NCBI RefSeq assembly: GCF_900007165.1
Contig: NZ_CYGY02000030.1
Span: 1 to 64,000 of the forward strand
Direction of reading: 5' to 3'
Origin: Paraburkholderia piptadeniae
GTDB taxonomy: Bacteria; Pseudomonadota; Gammaproteobacteria; Burkholderiales; Burkholderiaceae
DNA length: 64,000 nt
A program made the position numbers and the translations under genes. The notes under the pieces are model-generated. The model searched no databases. It had not been told where the DNA came from and saw only the letters and a program-made list of their open reading frames with translations. Each line of letters begins with the position of its first letter. The first letter of the stretch is position 1. Positions 56,163 through 63,976 of the stretch are shown in pieces.

Positions 56163-57421
56163 CCCAACTTGACGCCGGCGCCGCCGGTCATGCGGACAAA
56201 CACGCCATAAATCAGCAGAACCCCTGCGAGCAGAATTGACGCCAGTGCGCTTGCAAGGCCCCAGTTCAAAGTGTTGTTGACATGATTTGCGATGTAGTAG
56301 CTGGCCAGCTGATCATCCGGGCCGCCGACGATCGCCGGCGTGATGTAGTAGCCGACGGCGAGAATGAACGTCAGCATCCCTGCCGCTCCGACACCCGGAA
56401 GCGTCTGCGGGAAATACGCCTGGAAGAACGAGCGGATCGGACCCGCGCCAAGCGAACGTGCCGCTTTCATGTAGATGTTCGGAACACCTTTCATCACCGA
56501 ATAGAGCGACAGGATCGCGTAGGGCAGAAGAATGTGCGTCATCGCAACGAGTACGCCGAAGCGGTTGTAGATCAGCGGTAATCCGTGATCCGTCAAGCCG
56601 AGGTGCTTGAGCACGTCATTGATCACGCCGTGAGCCTGGAGTACCACTACCCAGGCAGTCGTCCGCACCAGGATCGACGTCCAGAAGGGCAACAGAACCA
56701 TGATCATGAAAAGATTGCTGTAGCGTGCCGGTATGTTGGCGAGGAAAAACGCCACCGGGTATCCGAACAGCAGACAGAGCGCACTGACCGCAATGCTCAC
56801 CCAGGCTGTCCGGACGAAAACATCGACGTAGAGCCGCTCGCTCTCGCTCTGGCGCACGATCGCGCCATGACTGTCGCGTTTGAAGTCGAATGCCTTCAGG
56901 TAGTAGCCCAACGTCCACGGCGAAGAAGCGTATTTGAGCGTGGACCACGCGGCAATGTCATCCCAGCGCGCGTCGATCGCGGTGAGGCGCTGATGCCATG
57001 ATCCCGTGCTTTCATCGCCCAGACGACGAGCCGTCTTCATTAGAAGGCTTCGCATGCCGGCTTCATCGTAGTTCAATCGCGACGCAATCCGGCTCACTCC
57101 CTCGCTTCCCTTTGCCGCAAGGAGATCATGGGCGAATGCGTCATACACCTGTTCCCCCGGCAGCTTGTCTCCGCTCGGGTCCCATTCGCGAAGCAGCGCG
57201 GATGCGTGCGGCATCTCCTGGGAGAGCGTCGGGTCCCTGAAGCTCTTCATCAGCAGGCTTCCGATGGGAACAAGGAAGGTGACAAGGAGGAAGACCAGCA
57301 GCGGAGCTACCATAAGGAAAGCCTTCACGCGCTCCGTGCGTTCCGCGCTGCGGAGCTTTGCCTTGAGACTTTTAGAGTCCTTCACAGTCATTTGAGGTGA
57401 CTGGTCTGTGGGCACGGCCAT
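56159..57421 (-). CDS. polyamine-type ABC transporter permease (PotB-like)
   Basis: A 420-residue permease, longer than typical PotB (about 280-300) because of a roughly 120-residue soluble insert (about 60-180, containing DPSGDKLPGEQVYDAF and GSWHQRLTAIDARWDD) between the first and second helix, probably periplasmic. The coupling motif is around YMKAARSLGAGPIRSFFQAY. Longer PotB-like forms with this insert occur in transporters for amino-acid-like substrates of Burkholderiaceae. The start is uncertain (57421 or 57439). It pairs with the PotC-like protein downstream. Confidence 0.9.
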   Translation of the reverse strand: MAVPTDQSPQMTVKDSKSLKAKLRSAERTERVKAFLMVAPLLVFLLVTFLVPIGSLLMKSFRDPTLSQEMPHASALLREWDPSGDKLPGEQVYDAFAHDLLAAKGSEGVSRIASRLNYDEAGMRSLLMKTARRLGDESTGSWHQRLTAIDARWDDIAAWSTLKYASSPWTLGYYLKAFDFKRDSHGAIVRQSESERLYVDVFVRTAWVSIAVSALCLLFGYPVAFFLANIPARYSNLFMIMVLLPFWTSILVRTTAWVVVLQAHGVINDVLKHLGLTDHGLPLIYNRFGVLVAMTHILLPYAILSLYSVMKGVPNIYMKAARSLGAGPIRSFFQAYFPQTLPGVGAAGMLTFILAVGYYITPAIVGGPDDQLASYYIANHVNNTLNWGLASALASILLAGVLLIYGVFVRMTGGAGVKLG

Positions 57422-57644
57422 ATCGTGGGGAAGTATCATCGTCGTCCAGCGGCTAGCGCCGCGTCCTCCTCGTCAATTCAACACCAAACTTTCGTACCCG
57501 GATGGGCGTGCAATCACCATCCGATGCAATCAGGAAAAGCCGGCACCCTGCGGCACGTGGCTCTCCTTCGTCTCCACTAGTTCTACTAATTTTTCATTTT
57601 GGTTCCACTGCGTCGTGTCGATTCGCCGCGCGGTGTTCAGCCCG

Positions 57645-58721
57645 TTACTGCAACGCGCGGCAGCATTCCGCCATCCATCCGACGTGCACCGAGTCGCCAA
57701 TACGCAGTTGACGCGCGACGCCGTTGTTCGGCAGCTTCACGATGAAGTCGTTTCTGCCGCACACCTGCATGACCACGCGAAGATGATCGCCGTAGTAAAT
57801 GAGATCCTTGACGCCGCCCTGAAAGACGTTGTCACAGTTCTTTGCCAGATCGCCGACCGTCACCCGTTCCGGCCGCAAGGAGATGCTGGCGGAGCCAATC
57901 CCGCGAACACTCGGGCCAGCGAATGCCTGGATGTTCTGTCCGCTTTCCAGCTTGACCGTACAGCGCTCGCGATCCACGGACGCGACTGTTCCAAGCAGTT
58001 CATTGCTTTCGCCGATGAAGCGGGCGACAAATGCGTTCTCAGGGTTCTCATACAGTGCGGGCGGCGGTGCGAGCTGCTGGATGATGCCGTTGTTGAAGAC
58101 AGCAATCCGGTCGGACATCGTCATCGCCTCGCCCTGATCGTGAGTGACATACACGACGGTCAAACCGCTCTGCTCATGTATCTGCTTGATCTCGTACTGC
58201 ATCTGCTCGCGAAGCTGTTTGTCGAGCGCGCCAAGCGGCTCGTCCATCAGCACCAGCGCAGGTTCGAACACGAGCGCCCGCGCAACGGCGATCCGTTGCT
58301 GCTGCCCGCCCGAGAGCTGGGCCGGCATGCGATTGGCGAACTTTTCCATGTTCACCATGTTGAGCGCGCGCTTTACCTTTCGCGCGATCTCGTCCTTCGA
58401 CACTTTCCGCACCTTCAATGGAAAGGCGAGGTTCTCCGCCACTGACTTGTGCGGAAAGAGCGCGTAGCTCTGGAACACCATGCCAATGTTGCGGCGCTCC
58501 GGCGGAATACGGTTGATCGGCTTCCCCTGAAGCAGGATTTCGCCATGTGTTGCGGTCTCAAAGCCCGCGAGCATCATGAGACACGTTGTCTTTCCAGAGC
58601 CCGACGGCCCGAGCATCGTCAAGAACTCACCCTCCTGGATTTCGAGGTTGAGATTTTTGACGACAAGCGTCTCGCCGTCGTACGTCTTCTGAACATTCTT
58701 GAAAGAGACAATGGTAGACAT
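57645..58721 (-). CDS. polyamine-type ABC transporter ATP-binding protein (PotA-like)
   Basis: A 358-residue ATPase with Walker A GPSGSGKTT (about 39-47), the signature LSGGQQQR, Walker B LVLMDEPLGALD and a C-terminal TOBE_2 domain (ISLRPERVTVGD). It starts at 58721 and is 31 bp downstream of the P5C dehydrogenase gene. A 223-bp gap (57422-57644) separates it from the permease gene. It completes an importer with the two permeases and, most likely, the binding protein at 41.1-42.2 kb. Confidence 0.95.
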   Translation of the reverse strand: MSTIVSFKNVQKTYDGETLVVKNLNLEIQEGEFLTMLGPSGSGKTTCLMMLAGFETATHGEILLQGKPINRIPPERRNIGMVFQSYALFPHKSVAENLAFPLKVRKVSKDEIARKVKRALNMVNMEKFANRMPAQLSGGQQQRIAVARALVFEPALVLMDEPLGALDKQLREQMQYEIKQIHEQSGLTVVYVTHDQGEAMTMSDRIAVFNNGIIQQLAPPPALYENPENAFVARFIGESNELLGTVASVDRERCTVKLESGQNIQAFAGPSVRGIGSASISLRPERVTVGDLAKNCDNVFQGGVKDLIYYGDHLRVVMQVCGRNDFIVKLPNNGVARQLRIGDSVHVGWMAECCRALQ

Positions 58722-58752
58722 GACATTTCCTCAGGAGAAGCCGGAATCAAAT

Positions 58753-60363
58753 TTAAGCGCCGAACTGCCAGTCGCGCGGGGGCAGATACGTTTCCTTGAC
58801 CACGCGCGGGGATGCCCAACGCAGAAGGTTGAGGTAGGAGCCTGCCTTGTCGTTCGTTCCGCTGGCGCGACCGCCGCCGAACGGCTGCTGGCCGATCATC
58901 GCGCCCGTCGGCTTGTCGTTCAGATAGAGGTTGCCCGCGGCGTTGATCAGAACCTGCTCTGCGCGATGCAGGGCGAAGCGATCGGTGCAGAAGATCGAAC
59001 CAGTCAATGCATATGGACTGGTCGAATCGATCAGTTGCAGCGTCTCTTCCCAGTTCGCATCGTCATAGACGAACACCGAAAGAACGGGACCGAAGAGTTC
59101 TTCTTTCATCAGTGCGTGCTTCGGGTCGCTCACTTCCACTACCGTCGGCTCGACGAAATAGCCCGGCTCCGACCACGTTTTCCCGCCAGAGACGATCTTG
59201 ACGCTCGCGTCTTCCCTGGCCGCTGCCAGAACCCGGCTCAATTTCTGATGCGAGGCCTGGGAGATCACAGCGCCCATGAAGGTATCGAACTGCGCGACAT
59301 CGCCGACTTTCAACTGCGCGAGACGGTCACGCATTTCCTGACTCACCGCCGCCCAAAGACTGCGCGGGATATAGGCGCGCGACGCAGCGCTGCACTTCTG
59401 GCCTTGATACTCGAACGCGCCGCGAATCAATGCGATCGCGATTTCCGATGCATTCGCCGATGGATGCGCGAGAACGAAGTCCTTCCCACCCGTCTCGCCC
59501 ACGAGTCGCGGAATGGTGCGGAAGCTGTCCACTTTCGACGCAACGCCCTTCCAGAGCGACTGGAACACAGCCGACGATCCGGTAAAGTGAATGCCCGCCA
59601 GGTCCGGCGACGACAGAGCGACACGCGTGGTCAGCTCGGCATCGCCGGGGACGAAGTTGATCACACCCGGCGGCAGCCCGGCTTCCTCGAGCGCTTCGTA
59701 GAAGATCCAGTTCGCGAGCGCCGACTTCTCCGACGGCTTCCAGAGAACTGGATTGCCCATGATGGCGGGTGCCGTCGTGAGGTTCGCGCCGATCGCCGTG
59801 AAATTGAACGGCGAAACCGCGTAGACGAATCCTTCCAGCGGGCGCCAGTCCGCGCGATTGACCGCCGTGGGAACCGACATCGGCTGCTCCGCATACACGC
59901 GTTGAGCGTTATATGCGTTAAAGCGCAGGAAATCGATCAGTTCGCATGCGCTGTCAGGCTCGGCCTGATCGATCGTCTTGCTTTGACCGAGCATCGTGGC
60001 CGCATTGATGCGCATGCGCGAACGCGTCGCCACGATGTCTGCGGCCCGATGAAGGATCGTGGCGCGGCTCGCATGCGTCAGGCTTGCCCAGTCCTTCGCG
60101 ACCGATGCCGAGCTCTTGATCGCTTCGGCGATCTGGCTTTCCGTCGGACGATGAATGCGCGCGAGTACGCGCTGCGTGTCGTGCGGTGCGCGCACCTCGA
60201 CGGTATCGTTCGAGTAGCAGCGCTTACCACCGATCACCGTCGGAATGTCGACTACTTCTCGTTGCTCCAGCGCTTTGGAAAGCTCTGCCGCAGCGGCGGT
60301 GCCGGGACGGAAACTCACTTCTGTTTCGTTTGCCGGCAACGGGAATTGTGGGCCTGAGATCAC
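58753..60363 (-). CDS. L-glutamate gamma-semialdehyde (P5C) dehydrogenase, stand-alone
   Basis: A 536-residue aldehyde dehydrogenase of the P5CDH (PruA/ALDH4-like) group that oxidises glutamate semialdehyde to glutamate with NAD+. All catalytic residues are intact: Asn187 in SPFNF, Lys209 in WKPSEK, Glu290 in VGETGGKD and Cys324 in GQKCSAASR, with FTGSS for the nicotinamide loop. It is the first gene of the minus-strand run P5CDH-potA-potB-potC-putA-hutG. It would replace the dead dehydrogenase domain of the PutA encoded in the same run. Confidence 0.94.
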   Translation of the reverse strand: MISGPQFPLPANETEVSFRPGTAAAAELSKALEQREVVDIPTVIGGKRCYSNDTVEVRAPHDTQRVLARIHRPTESQIAEAIKSSASVAKDWASLTHASRATILHRAADIVATRSRMRINAATMLGQSKTIDQAEPDSACELIDFLRFNAYNAQRVYAEQPMSVPTAVNRADWRPLEGFVYAVSPFNFTAIGANLTTAPAIMGNPVLWKPSEKSALANWIFYEALEEAGLPPGVINFVPGDAELTTRVALSSPDLAGIHFTGSSAVFQSLWKGVASKVDSFRTIPRLVGETGGKDFVLAHPSANASEIAIALIRGAFEYQGQKCSAASRAYIPRSLWAAVSQEMRDRLAQLKVGDVAQFDTFMGAVISQASHQKLSRVLAAAREDASVKIVSGGKTWSEPGYFVEPTVVEVSDPKHALMKEELFGPVLSVFVYDDANWEETLQLIDSTSPYALTGSIFCTDRFALHRAEQVLINAAGNLYLNDKPTGAMIGQQPFGGGRASGTNDKAGSYLNLLRWASPRVVKETYLPPRDWQFGA

Positions 60364-60948
60364 GCTAACTCCTTTACAAAAAGCAATTGGGACGGACTAC
60401 GGGGAAGCACAAGGCCTGCGGATATCGACTGAAAGCGACACCTCTTTTGGCCGTGTCACTCCTCAACGCTTTACCTCACTGCCCAGAGTAGTCTTTAAAG
60501 AAAATCCGGCTTACTGTTCAATCAAACGTTATGCTTTGGTTTCGACCGTCGTTATGAAAGACATCTCACCTCAGCGACCGCACGACACGCGCCGTCAGGT
60601 TCTGTACGCCGATGCGTGATTCACCCTGGTCGTTGACGGCATCTGACCTGAAGCGAATCCGCTCACTCGCTGCCCAAAGTCATGTGCGGGACAGCACCCT
60701 CGTCGAACGCGATCCTCACGTCGCTCTCCATGTCCCGGCCATTCAACGCGTTCAGCCGCGGCGCGAATGCCCCCGACCTTTGCGCGTGTTCGACCGATGT
60801 CCACTGCGTATTTCCGCGCAAACGGTCGCGGCGAATGCAGGCAGTTGGGTCTCGAATATGTTGAGCATCGGTTCAGCAAAACAAGCATCCAGCGTGCGGC
60901 GCATTCGTCGGCGGAGTACAGCACCTCCCGCCAACGCGCCTTTTATGT

Positions 60949-60962
60949 TGAACACATGTTCA
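60949..60962. promoter_or_regulatory. TetR-type operator candidate, copy 4
   Basis: TGAAC-ACAT-GTTCA. Same 14-bp palindrome as upstream of the first TetR gene. Confidence 0.72.
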
Positions 60963-61100
60963 GCTAAATGCCCCATGCGACCACTATATATCCGAACTCC
61001 CCTCAACCAAAAATCATTTTTGCGTCCATGACATAAGGGAAAACGCGATATCATCGATGCTTCTTAGGGTTTTCACCTGCTTGAATGCGCGTTATTTTCG

Positions 61101-61114
61101 TGAACAATTGTTCA
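61101..61114. promoter_or_regulatory. TetR-type operator candidate, copy 5
   Basis: TGAAC-AATT-GTTCA. The whole 14 bp is self-complementary, the most perfect of the six copies. Confidence 0.74.
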
Positions 61115-61157
61115 ACACGGACGAACGTATACCGACGACGACGCGCGTGGCAGGGAA

Positions 61158-61171
61158 TGAACATTCGTTCA
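61158..61171. promoter_or_regulatory. TetR-type operator candidate, copy 6
   Basis: TGAAC-ATTC-GTTCA, 57 bp from copy 5 and 86 bp before the chosen TetR start. Confidence 0.72.
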
Positions 61172-61257
61172 GGATTGGATCGATGTCTTACCTCCGCTGC
61201 CGCCCTGTCAGCTGGGCACGCCGCGAAGCGCTACTCAATCAACTGTGGAATCAGGAA

Positions 61258-61920
61258 ATGCAAGAGCAGAAGTCGCGGGCCGCTGAAATTGAGATCCGGA
61301 AGGACGATCCCAGTCAGTACGAAGGGATGCGTTACCGACTGATCGACTCGACGCTTGAAGTAGTAGGCCACGTTGGGCTCGAACACCTTACGATCAGGAA
61401 GGTCAGCGAGCACGCCGGCGTTTCCGTCGGTCTCGTGCATCATCATTTCGAGAACAAGAGCAACCTCGTCTACAAGACGTTCGTCTATCTGATTCGAAGA
61501 GTGCGCGAACAGCTCACGGCGGGACGTCGCGGCATCGTCGATCCCGTCGAACGCATGAAATTCACGGCGGACATGTGCTTCAGTGACGAAGTGATGAGTC
61601 CTGGTGCCGCGAACGTATGGCCGCACATGTGGAGTTCGTCGGCATACGACAAGGACGTGCAACGACTCTGCACCGCCTTCTCGCGACGACTGCGGTCCAA
61701 CTTCATATGGGACCTGCGTAAAGCCGGCTGCGATCAGACGATGGCGACAATCTACGCGATGCAGGCGATGGCGCTGGTGCATGGGCTATGGATCGAACAC
61801 CGCGTCGCAGGAACGATGAGCATCACTGAAGTGCTCGGTGTCTTTCACGGTGTCATCGACCACGCGACAAATCGCGGATGGAAGACGAGCATGATGTGCT
61901 ACGCCGGCACCAATCACTGA
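61258..61920 (+). CDS. TetR/AcrR-family regulator, BetI-like (paralogue 2)
   Basis: A 220-residue regulator closely similar over its whole core to the TetR protein at 42989-43660: shared blocks include VSVGLVHHHFENK, DPVERMKFTAD, CFSDEVMSPGAANVWPHMWS and ALVHGLWIEHRVA. I start at ATG 61258 by alignment to paralogue 1; an in-frame ATG at 61183 would add 25 residues. Three copies of TGAACNNNNGTTCA lie upstream. It is divergent from the P5CDH/importer/putA run and may control it. The two paralogues could cross-regulate because their recognition helices are nearly the same. Confidence 0.9.
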   Translation: MQEQKSRAAEIEIRKDDPSQYEGMRYRLIDSTLEVVGHVGLEHLTIRKVSEHAGVSVGLVHHHFENKSNLVYKTFVYLIRRVREQLTAGRRGIVDPVERMKFTADMCFSDEVMSPGAANVWPHMWSSSAYDKDVQRLCTAFSRRLRSNFIWDLRKAGCDQTMATIYAMQAMALVHGLWIEHRVAGTMSITEVLGVFHGVIDHATNRGWKTSMMCYAGTNH

Positions 61921-62052
61921 TTTCATGGTGCACGCATGATCCGCGATGAACGCGCGTGCCACATCGGGACTTGTGCATCGGGATACGCTGAAACTGATGG
62001 GCGCAAGCCAGTCGGGCGAAGGACGAAAGATTTCTAGCAGGTGGATAACGTC

Positions 62053-63063
62053 ATGGCGATCGTGAAAGAGAGTGCTCCCGAGCAGTTCCCGGATTGGGGG
62101 CTCCTCGCGAGTTGGGTAGCAGTGGTCGAAGCCGGATCTATCTCCGATGCTGCCAGTCGGCTTGCCATTTCCCAGGCGGGCGTCTCCCTTCGCATAAAAG
62201 CTCTGGAATCGATATTGGACACGAGCCTTCTTGACCGCACCACCAGGCCGGCAAGACCTACGGCCGCCGGGCAGCGTCTGTTCGAACACGCCACCGTTCT
62301 GCTGCAGGGCTCATATCAGATGGTCGAGAGCGTGCGGAACGTCACCCGCGCAAAGCGTGTCGTCGTCCGTCTTGGCTGCGTCGATTCGTTCGCTGCGACC
62401 ATCGGCCCAATCATCATCAAGGCTCTGTCCGGCACATCGCATCAGATAAGATTGTGGTCCGGAATCACGCCGACTCTGGACGCACAACTCGAGGCCCGAC
62501 AGGTCGATATGGCGGTGACGACGACAAGCTTCTCAAACGCCGCGGGCATCAGGCGCCAGAAGCTTTTCACGGAGCCATACGTCGCCGTGTTACCCAAGAG
62601 CTTTGAAATCGATCGGATCACAACTCTCGCGGAACTGAGCCGTCACCTTCAGTTCATCCGCTATAGCTCGCGCTCCGTCATTGGTCAACATGTCGACGCC
62701 TACCTCGCGTCACATGGCGAAGATATCGATCGTACGTGCGAGTTCGACGCGACAGATCCCATGCTGAGCCTGGTTGCCGCCGGACTCGGTTTCGCGCTCA
62801 CGACGCCGCTGTGCCTATGGCAATCGCGACACTATCTGCCGGAAATTCGTGTCGTGCCGCTCACCATGTTCTCCCGGCAAGGACGGCCCTATCACCCGTT
62901 AAGCAGATCGTTCTTCCTTGCCCATCGCGAGAACGAACTGGGACATCTGCCCGCCGATCTCTATGACCTGCTCAAGCGCGCCTTCGAAAAGCAGGTCTCG
63001 CGAGACATCGCCAAGGCACTGGCGTTGCGACCGGAGGAAGTCTACATTCCGGACGAGCAGTAA
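62053..63063 (+). CDS. LysR-family transcriptional regulator (paralogue B)
   Basis: A 336-residue LTTR with the HTH at about residues 18-75 (VAVVEAGSISDAASRLAISQ). The effector domain has RLGCVDSFAA and GFALTTPLCLWQSR, the same blocks as the LysR at 45566-46585, so the two are paralogues. I prefer ATG 62053 with AGGTGG (62038-62043) as ribosome site over GTG 62041. It follows tetR copy 2 and converges with the second amidohydrolase gene. Confidence 0.9.
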   Translation: MAIVKESAPEQFPDWGLLASWVAVVEAGSISDAASRLAISQAGVSLRIKALESILDTSLLDRTTRPARPTAAGQRLFEHATVLLQGSYQMVESVRNVTRAKRVVVRLGCVDSFAATIGPIIIKALSGTSHQIRLWSGITPTLDAQLEARQVDMAVTTTSFSNAAGIRRQKLFTEPYVAVLPKSFEIDRITTLAELSRHLQFIRYSSRSVIGQHVDAYLASHGEDIDRTCEFDATDPMLSLVAAGLGFALTTPLCLWQSRHYLPEIRVVPLTMFSRQGRPYHPLSRSFFLAHRENELGHLPADLYDLLKRAFEKQVSRDIAKALALRPEEVYIPDEQ

Positions 63064-63127
63064 ATCGAAGGAGATTTTCTTCGAACCGCATCTCGGAGCC
63101 GTGTTCCCGCCGCCGATACCCGTTACG

Positions 63128-63976
63128 TTAATCCAGACACGCGTCGAGAAGGTCGCGAAACAGGTCGCCCGTAACACGTGGCGCAGCCATGCCGTCAAGC
63201 GCGCTTTCGGCGGCAGATAGAATCTTCGCGATAAGCGCATCGGATTCAGCGTCGCTGTGCGCATTGCGCTGCGCAAGCTCGAGTTCTCTGCGCCACCGAC
63301 CTGCAACTTCCAGTTCGATGACGTGAACACCGCACTCCGGTCGACCATAGCGCTGCGCGGTGAACGCATCGGCTGCGCTCCCGTTGACGACCCATGAGTG
63401 TTCCAGGGCCTGCGCCGCCCGGGTCATGGCGCTGACGATCGCTCTGTTGCTGGACGCACCGTGGTTGGTGCTGAAGTTGCAGTCAACCGCGCCCAGCTGC
63501 GTGCGATATGGAGACAGCCACGCGCCAGCATGCGAGACCAGCATCAACACGTTATCGTGCGTTTCGCGAAGCCGGCTCAGCTCCGCCAGAATCGACGCAT
63601 GAAACGGCTTCCAGTGCTCCTCGATCCGACGCTGCACATCCGCTTCGCTGGGCTCGGCCCCTGGAAGGTAGAGCGCTTCTCCTCGCGACGTGTGCGTACG
63701 GCAAAGGCCCAGCCGGTTCAATCGCTGGGACAAGGCGGTATTGTTCGCCGCAACGTTCAGGTCAATGACGCACGGGTGAAGTGCGGCGGATATGCATGTG
63801 ATCCCGCGTTTCCGCGCAGCAGCACCAAGCGCCCTTCCTCCCGGGTCCGATAGTCGGCCATTGACGGCCTCCCAGGCAGGATGAACAAGCAGATCCGGGG
63901 GAACCAATGTCCCGGTGTGCGGTGTCACGACCACCACTGCTGACTGGCCGCGAACGATCGCGCTTTCCTTTTCCAT
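63128..63976 (-). CDS. N-formylglutamate amidohydrolase-like protein, copy 2 (divergent)
   Basis: A 282-residue member of the same family as copy 1 but with altered motifs. SIPHLGT is VTPHTGT, the DTDWHLDR block is SDPGGRAL, WEAHSI is VSHAGAW, while VIDLN, EADVQRRIEEHWKPFHA, STNHGASS and GVHVIELEV remain. The acid and the WH pair expected near the metal are lost, so a different specificity or reduced activity is likely. ATG 63976 is preferred over 63979 because of spacing to GAGGG. It is alone on its strand at the window edge. Confidence 0.8.
   Translation of the reverse strand: MEKESAIVRGQSAVVVVTPHTGTLVPPDLLVHPAWEAVNGRLSDPGGRALGAAARKRGITCISAALHPCVIDLNVAANNTALSQRLNRLGLCRTHTSRGEALYLPGAEPSEADVQRRIEEHWKPFHASILAELSRLRETHDNVLMLVSHAGAWLSPYRTQLGAVDCNFSTNHGASSNRAIVSAMTRAAQALEHSWVVNGSAADAFTAQRYGRPECGVHVIELEVAGRWRRELELAQRNAHSDAESDALIAKILSAAESALDGMAAPRVTGDLFRDLLDACLD

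Larger units (their letters stand above)
60364..61257. other. regulatory region between the P5CDH operon and tetR copy 2
   Basis: About 890 bases with no supported gene. It holds the P5CDH-operon promoter (minus strand), the TetR promoter (plus strand) and three copies of TGAACNNNNGTTCA at 60949, 61101 and 61158. Frames in 60600-61050 are not convincing. Confidence 0.6.

Noticed and set aside
60595..61054. Several open frames between the P5CDH and TetR genes
   Set aside because: Low-complexity, Arg-rich translations without motif; the region is better explained as regulatory DNA with the TGAACNNNNGTTCA sites.
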